Source: Allorhizobium sonneratiae
GTDB taxonomy: Bacteria; Pseudomonadota; Alphaproteobacteria; Rhizobiales; Rhizobiaceae
Length of the DNA stretch: 64,000 nt
NCBI RefSeq assembly: GCF_023700755.1
Contig: NZ_JAMKOJ010000003.1
Location: 62,001 to 126,000, forward strand
Reading direction: 5' to 3'
In this document: one piece after another, positions 51,318 through 59,502 of the stretch
Layout: every line of letters begins with the position of its first letter
Position numbering within the stretch: the first letter of the stretch is position 1
Notes under the pieces: model-generated
Seen by the model: only the letters and a program-made list of their open reading frames with translations
What the model was told of the DNA's origin: nothing
Databases searched by the model: none
Position numbers and translations under genes: made by a program

Positions 51318-52448
51318 ATGCTGTTCTGGATTGTGATTGCCGTCCTGACGTTTGGTGTTGCTGCCGCATTTTTGCGACCGCTGGCTGGCGGCATGGCGCG
51401 TGCTGAAATCGATGCCCGCGCCGGTGCGCTTGCCGTCTATCGCGACCAGTTGCAGGAACTTGACCGGGACAGGCAAAGTGGCCTGATCGGCGTCGAGGAT
51501 GCGGAATATGCCCGTGCCGAAATTGCCCGCCGTCTGCTGGCCGCCAGCAACGCTGCGGTCAAGGCGGCAAGACCGGGCAAAAACCGGCTGGCGCAGATCC
51601 TCGTTATCCTTCTCGTGCCGGCCACAGGGCTCGGCTTTTATCTCATGCTCGGCAGTCCCGGCCTGCCGGATCAGCCCTTGCAGGCAAGGCTCGATCATCC
51701 CGGCAATGATATGTCCATTCTGATTGCCAAGGTGGAGCGCCATCTGATCGACCACCCCGATGACGGTAAGGGCTGGGATCTGCTGGCCCCGATCTATATG
51801 CGCGAGCAACGCCCCGATCAGGCCGAAACCGCCTTTCGCAACGCCATCCGCATCAATGGGGCAAGCGTTGCCCGGCTGAACGGTCTGGCCGAAGCACTGA
51901 TGGCCGAGCATGACGGGGTTATTACCGATGAAGCGCTTGATCTTTTGCGCCAATCGAAGGCCATGAGCGCCGATAATCCGCAGACCGACTATTATCTGGC
52001 GCTGGCGCTTGAGCAATCCGGCAAGAAGGCAGAGGCACTCGCGGCTTTTGAGGCTCTGGCGAAAGCCTCGCCCCCTGATGCACCGTGGCAGGCGATCCTT
52101 GCCCGCCATATCGAGAAAAATGGCGGAACGGCAGCCGTTTCGCCTGCCCCGCCCGGCAATCCCTCCGCGGCGGATATGGCGGCGGCTGAAAAGCTTTCGC
52201 CGCAGGCGCGCCAGGAAATGATTGCCGGTATGGTGACAAGCCTCGATGCGAAGCTGAAGGCCGATCCGAATAACTTTCCAGGCTGGATGCGGCTGGTGCG
52301 CTCCTATGTCATGCTGAAAGATCAGGCCCGCGCCATGGCGGCGCTGAAAGCCGGATTGAAAGCCTTTCCCGCCGAGGGAGAGCAGGGCAAGGAATTATTG
52401 GCTGCGGCCCGGAGCCTCGGTCTTCCGGTGGAGGAACTGGCGAAATGA
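51318..52448 (+). CDS. ccmI: Cytochrome c maturation protein CcmI (CycH)
   Basis: 376 residues. Two membrane spans ([21 protein letters not shown] and [21 protein letters not shown]) flank a cytoplasmic leucine-zipper-like helix ([19 protein letters not shown]), followed by periplasmic TPR repeats ([18 protein letters not shown] and similar). It holds apocytochrome c for heme ligation. First gene of the ccmI-ccmE-ccmF-ccmH (cycHJKL) operon; its stop overlaps ccmE by four bases. Confidence 0.94.
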   Translation: MLFWIVIAVLTFGVAAAFLRPLAGGMARAEIDARAGALAVYRDQLQELDRDRQSGLIGVEDAEYARAEIARRLLAASNAAVKAARPGKNRLAQILVILLVPATGLGFYLMLGSPGLPDQPLQARLDHPGNDMSILIAKVERHLIDHPDDGKGWDLLAPIYMREQRPDQAETAFRNAIRINGASVARLNGLAEALMAEHDGVITDEALDLLRQSKAMSADNPQTDYYLALALEQSGKKAEALAAFEALAKASPPDAPWQAILARHIEKNGGTAAVSPAPPGNPSAADMAAAEKLSPQARQEMIAGMVTSLDAKLKADPNNFPGWMRLVRSYVMLKDQARAMAALKAGLKAFPAEGEQGKELLAAARSLGLPVEELAK

Positions 52449-52894
52449 GCCGCAAGCAGAAACGGTTGGCCGTCATTCTGGGCGGCACCGGCTTTATCAT
52501 GGCGGCGGTGCTGCTCATTCTCCTGGGGTTCAGCCAGTCGATCGCCTATTTCTACATGCCGTCGGATCTGCAGAAGACGCCTGTGACGCCCGGAACACGC
52601 ATCCGCCTTGGCGGGTTGGTGGCAGAGGGCTCGGTGCATCGCGGCAATGGCTCGACCGTCACCTTTGCCGTGACCGATGGCAAGGAGACGGTGCCGGTGA
52701 CCTATACCGGCATTCTGCCGGATCTGTTTCGTGAAGGGCAGGGCGTGGTCACGGAAGGGGTTTTCGGCCCCGGCGACCGGCTTTTTCAGGCCGATACGGT
52801 GCTGGCCAAGCATGACGAAAAATATATGCCGAAGGAAGTGGCCGAGCGGATGAAGAAAGACGGCATCTGGAAGGGTGAGGGGGCGCAGCCATGA
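52445..52894 (+). CDS. ccmE: Heme chaperone CcmE (CycJ)
   Basis: 149 residues with an N-terminal membrane anchor ([20 protein letters not shown]) and a periplasmic beta-barrel. Heme is bound covalently by His123 in [11 protein letters not shown], with Tyr127 nearby. [13 protein letters not shown] and [20 protein letters not shown] are family strands. Overlaps ccmI and ccmF by four bases each. Confidence 0.96.
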   Translation: MSRKQKRLAVILGGTGFIMAAVLLILLGFSQSIAYFYMPSDLQKTPVTPGTRIRLGGLVAEGSVHRGNGSTVTFAVTDGKETVPVTYTGILPDLFREGQGVVTEGVFGPGDRLFQADTVLAKHDEKYMPKEVAERMKKDGIWKGEGAQP

Positions 52895-54888
52895 TCGTCG
52901 AGCTTGGTCATTATGCCCTTATTCTGGCGCTCGCCGCCTCGCTGCTTGTCTCCATCCTGCCGGTGATCGGGGCGCGGCGCGGCGATCCCGGCCTGATGCA
53001 GACAGCGGTCAACGGCACGCTGGTGCAGTTTGCCCTCGTCGCTTTTTCCTATGGCGTTCTGACCCATGCCTATCTGGTGTCGGATTTTTCCCTGCTCAAC
53101 GTCTATCAGAATTCGCATTCGCTCCTGCCGGCGATCTATCGCTTTGCCGCCGTCTGGGGCAATCACGAAGGCTCGATGATGCTGTGGCTGCTGATCCTGA
53201 CGCTGTTCAGCGCCTCGGTTGCGGCGTTTGGCGGCAATCTGCCGGACCGGCTGCGCGCCAATGTACTGGCGGTTCAGGCCTGGATCGCCAGCGCCTTTCT
53301 GTTCTTCATCCTGCTGACCTCCAATCCTTTCATCCGGCTGATGCCGGCCCCGGCCGAGGGACAGGATCTCAATCCCATCCTTCAGGATCCGGGTCTCGCC
53401 ATTCATCCGCCGCTGCTTTATCTCGGCTATGTCGGCTTTTCGGTCTGCTTCTCCTTTGCCATCGCCGCCCTCATCGACGGGCGGATCGATGCCGCCTGGG
53501 CGCGCTGGGTGCGGCCCTGGGCGCTGGCTGCCTGGACATTTCTTACGGCGGGCATCGCCATGGGCTCTTACTGGGCCTATTATGAGCTTGGCTGGGGCGG
53601 CTGGTGGTTCTGGGATCCGGTGGAAAACGCCTCCTTCATGCCCTGGCTTGCCGGCACGGCTCTGCTGCATTCGGCGCTTGTCATGGAAAAGCGCGATGCC
53701 TTGAAGGTCTGGACGGTGCTCTTGTCGATCCTGACCTTTTCCCTGTCGCTGCTTGGCACGTTTCTCGTGCGTTCCGGCGTCTTGACCTCGGTCCATGCTT
53801 TTGCAACCGATCCCAGCCGCGGCATTTTCATTCTCTGTATTCTGGTGCTGTTTATCGGTGGTGCGCTTTTTCTCTTCATGCTGCGGGCACCGGCGCTGAA
53901 GACCGGCGGGTTGTTCCAGCCCGTGTCGCGTGAAGGCGCATTGGTGCTGAACAATCTGGTGCTGACGGTGTCGACTGCAACGGTGCTGATCGGTACGCTC
54001 TATCCGCTGCTGCTCGAAACCCTGACGGGTGAGCGGATTTCGGTGGGACCTCCCTTTTTCAACCTCACCTTCGGCCTGCTGATGCTGCCGCTGCTTGTCG
54101 CGGTTCCCTTCGGCCCGATGCTGGCCTGGAAGCGGGGCGATCTGTATGGCGCGTTGCAGCGGCTCTATCTGGCGGCCATTCTGGCTTTTCTGGCCGGGGT
54201 GGCGCTTTATTACTGGCAGCATGGCGGGCCGGTTCTGGTGGTTTTCGGGCTCGGCCTCGGCTTTTTCCTGATCTTTGGCGCGGTGGCGGATCTCGTCTTT
54301 CGTAGCGGTCTCGGCAAGCAGCCGCTTTCTGTCGCCTTCCGGCGGCTGGCCGGTCTGCCGCGCTCGGCCTTCGGGACGGCGCTCGCCCATTTCGGCCTTG
54401 GCGTAAGCGTGCTCGGCATTATTGCCGTCTCCGCCTTCCAGACGGAAAGCGTGGTGGAGATGAAACCGGGCGAGACCGTCAATGCGGGCGGTTATGCCGT
54501 GACCTTCAAGGGCATGACCTCTGTGCGGGGAGCGAATTTCACCGCCGATCAGGGCGTGTTCGAACTGCGCCGCGGCGGTGTGTCGGCAGGCCGTATCACA
54601 TCCTCGAAGCGGCTTTATCTCGCGCGGCAGATGCCGGTGACCGAATCGGGTATCCGCACCTTTGGGCTCAGCCAGCTCTATCTGGCGCTCGGCGATGTCA
54701 GCAAGGATGGCGGCATGGTGGTGCGCATCTGGTGGAAGCCTTTCATTCTCTGCATCTGGGGTGGTGCCGTCATCATGATGCTGGGCGGTTTCGTCTCCTT
54801 GAGCGACCGTCGCCTGCGTGTCGGTGCGCCGCGCCGCAAGGCGAAGGCAGAACCAGTTGCGCAGGCTGGGATGGAGGCGGCGGAATGA
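52891..54888 (+). CDS. ccmF: Heme lyase CcmF (CycK)
   Basis: 665 residues with about 14 membrane spans. The tryptophan-rich heme-handling motif [19 protein letters not shown] is complete, flanked by conserved histidines ([37 protein letters not shown]). A large periplasmic loop lies near the C-terminus ([20 protein letters not shown]). With CcmH and CcmI it attaches heme to the CXXCH of c-type cytochromes. Overlaps ccmE and ccmH. Confidence 0.97.
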   Translation: MIVELGHYALILALAASLLVSILPVIGARRGDPGLMQTAVNGTLVQFALVAFSYGVLTHAYLVSDFSLLNVYQNSHSLLPAIYRFAAVWGNHEGSMMLWLLILTLFSASVAAFGGNLPDRLRANVLAVQAWIASAFLFFILLTSNPFIRLMPAPAEGQDLNPILQDPGLAIHPPLLYLGYVGFSVCFSFAIAALIDGRIDAAWARWVRPWALAAWTFLTAGIAMGSYWAYYELGWGGWWFWDPVENASFMPWLAGTALLHSALVMEKRDALKVWTVLLSILTFSLSLLGTFLVRSGVLTSVHAFATDPSRGIFILCILVLFIGGALFLFMLRAPALKTGGLFQPVSREGALVLNNLVLTVSTATVLIGTLYPLLLETLTGERISVGPPFFNLTFGLLMLPLLVAVPFGPMLAWKRGDLYGALQRLYLAAILAFLAGVALYYWQHGGPVLVVFGLGLGFFLIFGAVADLVFRSGLGKQPLSVAFRRLAGLPRSAFGTALAHFGLGVSVLGIIAVSAFQTESVVEMKPGETVNAGGYAVTFKGMTSVRGANFTADQGVFELRRGGVSAGRITSSKRLYLARQMPVTESGIRTFGLSQLYLALGDVSKDGGMVVRIWWKPFILCIWGGAVIMMLGGFVSLSDRRLRVGAPRRKAKAEPVAQAGMEAAE

Positions 54889-55349
54889 GGCTTTTCCGCT
54901 TTGCCGCCAGCCTTGTTTTCGTCTTCATGATTGCGGTGGTCCCGGCGTTTGCCGTCAATCCCGATGAAATGCTGAAAGACCCGGCTCTTGAGGCGCGGGC
55001 GCGGGCATTATCGGCTGAATTGCGCTGCATGGTGTGCCAGAATCAGTCGATTGACGATTCCAATGCCGATCTCGCTCGCGACATCCGCCTTCTGGTGCGC
55101 GAACGGCTGGAGAAGGGCGACAGCGATCAGCAGGTGATCGATTATCTCGTGTCGCGCTACGGTGATTTCATTCTGTTGAAGCCGCCCTTGACGGCAGATA
55201 CCGTGATCTTGTGGTTTGCACCTGCCGCTCTCTTTGCGGCAGGCGCATTTGCTCTTTTTCTGCGCACGAGGAAGCGTCAGCAGACGGCCAGCAACGAGAT
55301 GCTGTCGCCAGAGGAAGAATTGCAGCTCAAGCAGGTGCTGAAAGAGTAG
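54885..55349 (+). CDS. ccmH: Cytochrome c maturation protein CcmH (CycL)
   Basis: 154 residues: signal peptide (LVFVFMIAVVPAFA), a periplasmic three-helix domain with the redox motif Cys48-Met-Val-Cys51 in LRCMVCQNQSIDDSNADLA, and one C-terminal membrane span (TVILWFAPAALFAAGAFALF). It keeps apocytochrome cysteines reduced for heme attachment. Start at 54885 overlaps ccmF by four bases; a longer reading upstream is a shadow of ccmF. Confidence 0.96.
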   Translation: MRLFRFAASLVFVFMIAVVPAFAVNPDEMLKDPALEARARALSAELRCMVCQNQSIDDSNADLARDIRLLVRERLEKGDSDQQVIDYLVSRYGDFILLKPPLTADTVILWFAPAALFAAGAFALFLRTRKRQQTASNEMLSPEEELQLKQVLKE

Positions 55350-55592
55350 AGCATTAGGCTCTGGTGCGTTGATCATTCAAGTCTTTGGAAAACTTTCCAT
55401 ATCCTGAAATCCGCCATTACCAAAAATTCATCATCCAGACAGTTCGTTGTAAGGTGGGACACCCTATATCTTAGGTCATCAACTGCTGAAGACAGCCTGT
55501 ACCATTTTTGAAACATCGGTTTCCGGTCATGCTGTTTTTGCCCTCCTGGCCGTCCGGCCTGTCATGCAACCAAAGATGAAGGTAGTGCTCCA

Positions 55593-57143
55593 ATGTCGAA
55601 GACCCCGAACAAGCGTTCTTTCAAGACAATCTTGATGACTGGCACCGTCGCCGGGCTTGGCGCGGTGATGCTGAGCGCAGGCATTCCAGCCCTGATGTCT
55701 CCGGCCTATGCCGAACCTGTTACGGTACAGTCGCCGCAAATTCCCGGCTTTGCCGATGTGGTGCAGGCGGTCCTGCCGGCAGTCGTGTCGATTCGTGTGT
55801 CCTCTGATGTGCAACAGACTGCGGACGACGGCAATTTCTCCTTTAACTTCAATGGGCATGATTATGATCAACTGCCCGATCCACTGAAGCGTTTCTTCAA
55901 GGAATGGGGCATGCCGGTGCCTCCCGGCCATGGCCCCCGCGACAAGAAACCCGGTGAAGGCCATGGCCGTCTTCGTCCGGTTGCCCAGGGCTCCGGCTTC
56001 TTCATCTCCGAAGACGGATATATCGTTACCAACAACCATGTCGTTGCTGATGGTCAGGCCTATACGGCAGTGCTCAATGACGGTACGGAATATAAGGCCA
56101 AGCTGATCGGCACCGACCCCCGCACCGATCTGGCCGTGTTGAAAATCGATGCGCCGAACAAGAAATTCACCTATGTCAACTGGGCCGATGACAGCAAGGT
56201 TCGCGTCGGCGACTGGGTTCTGGCCGTGGGCAATCCCTTCGGTCTTGGCGGCACTGTCACGTCGGGCATTGTGTCCGCCTTTGGTCGCGACATCGGTTCG
56301 GGTCCCTATGACGATTACATTCAGGTTGACGCGCCGGTCAATCGCGGCAATTCCGGCGGACCGGACTTCAATCTGAACGGTCAGGTGGTCGGCATCAATA
56401 CGGCGATCTTCTCGCCGTCGGGCGGTAGCGTCGGGATTGCCTTCGCCATTCCCGCATCCACGGCGAAAACCGTGGTCAACGAGCTGATCAAACATGGTTC
56501 TGTGCAGCGCGGATGGCTTGGCGTGGAAATCCAGCCGGTGACCAAGGATATCGCCGAATCGCTCGGTCTTGCGGAAGCCAAGGGTGCGCTGGTCGCCCAG
56601 CCGCAGGCTGGCTCGCCGGGTGCCAAGGCAGGTATCAAGCAGGGTGACGTCATCACCGCCGTCAATGGCGATCCGGTGAAAGGCCCGCGTGATCTTGCCA
56701 AGCGGATTGCCTCTTTCCGTCCGAACACGACGGTGGATGTGTCGCTGTGGCGCAATGGTAAATCCATGTCGGTTAAGGTTGATCTTGGCAAACTGCCGCC
56801 GGAAAAGGACATGGCGTCCAATGACAACGGCGATCAGGGTCAGCAGCAGGATCAAGCTCCGGCAACGGAAAAGGCGCTCGCCAATCTTGGCGTTACCGTC
56901 AAGCCTTCCGACGATGGCAAGGGCCTGACCATCACCAATGTCGACCCCAATTCCGACGCCGCCGACAAGGGGCTGAAGTCCGGGCAGACGATCACCTCGG
57001 TCAACAATCAGCAGGTTTCTGATGCCGGTGATGTTACGCGCATCATCAATCAGGCGAAGAAGGAAGGTCGCACACGGGCGCTCTTCCAGATCGAAACCGA
57101 CAATGGCAGCCGCTTTGTCGCTCTGCCGATCAATCAGGGCTGA
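55593..57143 (+). CDS. degP: Periplasmic serine endoprotease DegP/Do-like
   Basis: 516 residues. N-terminal signal segment (LMTGTVAGLGAVMLSAGIPA, likely cleaved after AYA), then a trypsin-like domain with His149 (TNNHVV), Asp179 (PRTDLAVL) and Ser254 (NRGNSGGP), and two PDZ domains (residues about 290-385 and 420-510). A Gln-rich linker (NGDQGQQQDQAPATE) separates the PDZ domains. It degrades and refolds damaged periplasmic proteins. The 243-base spacer upstream holds its promoter. A hairpin and an OmpR-type regulator follow. Confidence 0.95.
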   Translation: MSKTPNKRSFKTILMTGTVAGLGAVMLSAGIPALMSPAYAEPVTVQSPQIPGFADVVQAVLPAVVSIRVSSDVQQTADDGNFSFNFNGHDYDQLPDPLKRFFKEWGMPVPPGHGPRDKKPGEGHGRLRPVAQGSGFFISEDGYIVTNNHVVADGQAYTAVLNDGTEYKAKLIGTDPRTDLAVLKIDAPNKKFTYVNWADDSKVRVGDWVLAVGNPFGLGGTVTSGIVSAFGRDIGSGPYDDYIQVDAPVNRGNSGGPDFNLNGQVVGINTAIFSPSGGSVGIAFAIPASTAKTVVNELIKHGSVQRGWLGVEIQPVTKDIAESLGLAEAKGALVAQPQAGSPGAKAGIKQGDVITAVNGDPVKGPRDLAKRIASFRPNTTVDVSLWRNGKSMSVKVDLGKLPPEKDMASNDNGDQGQQQDQAPATEKALANLGVTVKPSDDGKGLTITNVDPNSDAADKGLKSGQTITSVNNQQVSDAGDVTRIINQAKKEGRTRALFQIETDNGSRFVALPINQG

Positions 57144-57160
57144 ACTTCTGAAACTGAAAG

Positions 57161-57186
57161 GGCAGCGGCGGTTTTCCGCCGCTGCC
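57161..57186. terminator. Strong hairpin between degP and the response regulator
   Basis: GGCAGCGGCGG and CCGCCGCTGCC are perfect 11-base arms around TTTT, 18 bases after the degP stop. No T run follows, so it may slow decay of the degP message or partially terminate rather than fully stop transcription. Confidence 0.65.
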
Positions 57187-57289
57187 TGCCTGACGATCAT
57201 GACGGGAGCGCGCCATGGGCTGGCAGAAACGACAAGACGTGGAGAATGCTGCAACGGGCTGTCAAACCGGCTCGGCGGAGTCTAATGTC

Positions 57290-57973
57290 ATGCGCATGAA
57301 GATACTTGTCATTGAAGACGACCTCGAAGCCGCTGCCTATATGACCAAGGCCTTCCGGGAGGCCGGGATCATTGCCGATCACGCCAGCGATGGCGAGTCG
57401 GGCCTGTTTATGGCGACGGAAAACAGTTATGACGTGATGGTGATCGACCGGATGCTGCCGCGCCGGGACGGTCTTTCGGTCATTTCCGAATTGCGCAGAC
57501 GCGGCGTTAATACACCGGTTCTCATTCTCTCCGCCCTTGGTCAGGTGGATGACCGCGTGACCGGGCTTCGCGCCGGAGGTGACGATTATCTGCCGAAACC
57601 CTATGCCTTTTCCGAGCTTCTTGCCCGCATCGAGGTTTTGGGACGGCGCAAGGGCACGCCCGAGCAGGACATGATCTACCGGGTCGGCGATCTGCAGCTC
57701 GACCGGCTGTCGCATGAGGTGACGCGGGCCGGCAAGGACATTCTCCTGCAGCCGCGCGAGTTTCGCCTGCTCGAATATCTGATGAAGAATGCCGGTCAGG
57801 TGGTGACACGTACCATGCTGCTCGAACATGTCTGGGATTATCACTTCGATCCGCAAACCAATGTCATCGACGTGCATGTGTCGCGGTTGCGCTCCAAGAT
57901 CGAGAAGGATTTCGACAAGCCCTTGCTGAAAACGGTGCGCGGCGCCGGTTACATGATCAAGGATGAGGGGTAA
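57290..57973 (+). CDS. OmpR-family response regulator
   Basis: 227 residues. Receiver with Glu9-Asp10-Asp11, phospho-acceptor Asp53 in VMVIDRMLPRRDG and Lys in YLPKPYAFSE; winged helix with LLQPREFRLLEYLMKNAGQVV and ending FDPQTNVIDVHVSRLRSKIE, VRGAGYMIKDEG. It resembles regulators of the CusR/QseB branch. Start at 57290 has GGAG nine bases upstream. Eight bases separate it from the kinase gene; the signal is unknown, but association with degP suggests envelope stress. Confidence 0.9.
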   Translation: MRMKILVIEDDLEAAAYMTKAFREAGIIADHASDGESGLFMATENSYDVMVIDRMLPRRDGLSVISELRRRGVNTPVLILSALGQVDDRVTGLRAGGDDYLPKPYAFSELLARIEVLGRRKGTPEQDMIYRVGDLQLDRLSHEVTRAGKDILLQPREFRLLEYLMKNAGQVVTRTMLLEHVWDYHFDPQTNVIDVHVSRLRSKIEKDFDKPLLKTVRGAGYMIKDEG

Positions 57974-57981
57974 GCCACCTC

Positions 57982-59382
57982 ATGTCGCGGATGAGCCTTC
58001 TGTTGAAATCGACGGCGGTGCGTCTGTCTGCGCTTTACATCGTGCTGTTTGCGCTCTGCGCCTCGTTTCTGGTCATCTATGTCACGGCGCTGTCGGAGCG
58101 GCTGCTCAATCAGCAGACGAAAGAGAATCTCCAGCAGGAAGTGCTGGATATCCAGCGGGTTTATGACCATACCGGCGTCAACGGGCTTCTGCGCTTCATG
58201 GAGCGGCGGATGCGCCAGCCCGGCGCCAATCTCTATGTGATTGCCGGTCCGAATGGCGAGTTGCTGGCGGGCAATGTCAGCTCCGTGCAGCCGGGGGTGA
58301 TGGACCGGCCGGGCTGGACCGATTTTCCCTTCACCTACAATCGCTTTCAGGATCCGACTGACGCCAAGCCGCATCTGGCGCTCGCCCATGTGGTCGTGCT
58401 CGATAACGGCATGCGCATTCTGGTGGGCCGCGATCTCGGCGAGCCGACGAAGTTCCGTTATCTGGTGCGCAAGGCGCTGATGGTAGCATTGGCGATCATG
58501 GGCGCGGGGGCGCTGGTGATCTGGTTTGCTATCGGTCGCAATGCGCTGAAACGCATCGATCGGCTGTCGGCAGCAAGCAAGAAGATTATGGCGGGCGATC
58601 TTGCCCAGCGCCTGCCGGTCTCCGGTTCCGGCGATGAATTCGATCGGCTGTCTTCCTCGCTGAATGAGATGCTGGAGCGGATCGAAAAACTCAATGAAGG
58701 CCTACGGCAGGTCTCCGACAATATCGCTCATGATCTGAAGACGCCATTGACCAGGCTGCGCAACAAGGCCGCCGATGCGCTGGCCGGTGACGATGGCGAT
58801 ACCCGGCGGACAGCGCTTGAGGGCATTATCGCCGAATCTGACCAGTTGATCCGCACCTTCAACGCCTTGCTGATGATCTCTCGCGTCGAGGCGGGTTCGA
58901 TTGCCGCAGAGCTGACGGATCTCGATCTCTCCGCGATTGCCGCCGATACGGCAGAACTTTACGAACCGGTGGCGGACGAGGCGGGTTATGTGTTGGTCAG
59001 CGAGATCGAGACGCAGGTGAGCGTGCATGGCAATCGTGAGCTGATCGGTCAGGCCATGTTCAATCTCATCGACAATGCCATCAAATATGCCGGTGATGAT
59101 GGCAGCGAGATCAGAATTCGTCTCGCCCGCGTCGCCAAAGACATTCATCTGTCGATCTGCGATCAGGGTCCGGGCATTCCACCGGAACGCTGTGAGGATG
59201 CCGTCAAACGCTTCGTTCGCCTCGATGAAAGCCGCAGCAAGCCGGGCACGGGCCTTGGTCTTTCTCTGGTGGAAGCGGTTATGGCCTTGCATGGTGGACG
59301 GCTGGAACTGAGCCAGACCGATGCCAGCCATCCTGAGAAACCCGGCCTGACCGTGACCATGATTTTTCCCGCCATGGCCTGA
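57982..59382 (+). CDS. Sensor histidine kinase (partner of the preceding regulator)
   Basis: 466 residues. Two membrane spans (about 20-40 and 165-185) enclose a short periplasmic sensor; a HAMP domain follows (IGRNALKRIDRLSAASKKIMAGDLAQRLP), then His250 in VSDNIAHDLKTPLTRLRNK, the N box AMFNLIDNAIKYAGDD, and G boxes CDQGPGIPPE and KPGTGLGLSLVEAV. The layout matches CusS/QseC-like kinases. Co-transcribed with the regulator; a palindromic repeat lies downstream. Confidence 0.92.
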   Translation: MSRMSLLLKSTAVRLSALYIVLFALCASFLVIYVTALSERLLNQQTKENLQQEVLDIQRVYDHTGVNGLLRFMERRMRQPGANLYVIAGPNGELLAGNVSSVQPGVMDRPGWTDFPFTYNRFQDPTDAKPHLALAHVVVLDNGMRILVGRDLGEPTKFRYLVRKALMVALAIMGAGALVIWFAIGRNALKRIDRLSAASKKIMAGDLAQRLPVSGSGDEFDRLSSSLNEMLERIEKLNEGLRQVSDNIAHDLKTPLTRLRNKAADALAGDDGDTRRTALEGIIAESDQLIRTFNALLMISRVEAGSIAAELTDLDLSAIAADTAELYEPVADEAGYVLVSEIETQVSVHGNRELIGQAMFNLIDNAIKYAGDDGSEIRIRLARVAKDIHLSICDQGPGIPPERCEDAVKRFVRLDESRSKPGTGLGLSLVEAVMALHGGRLELSQTDASHPEKPGLTVTMIFPAMA

Positions 59383-59417
59383 GATGTTTCACGCTCTGCT
59401 GTAACGCTATATATTTG

Positions 59418-59461
59418 CTGCATAATTCCTTAAATCGATTCCGATTTAAGGAATTATGCAG
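59418..59461. repeat. Perfect palindromic intergenic repeat
   Basis: CTGCATAATTCCTTAAATCG, a four-base loop ATTC, then the exact reverse complement. The same arm occurs at 1518. It lies 36 bases after the kinase gene and 42 before glnE, so it could act as a terminator for one and affect the leader of the other. Confidence 0.9.
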
Positions 59462-59502
59462 TAGGCTCTTGTTGCAAGAGGAGAGCGGCAGAGGAGCAGC
59501 GG

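Noticed and set aside
52786-54390. 534-codon open frame on the minus strand
   Set aside because: Opposite ccmF; translation is a Gln/Arg/Glu-rich string with no family, whereas ccmF is certain.
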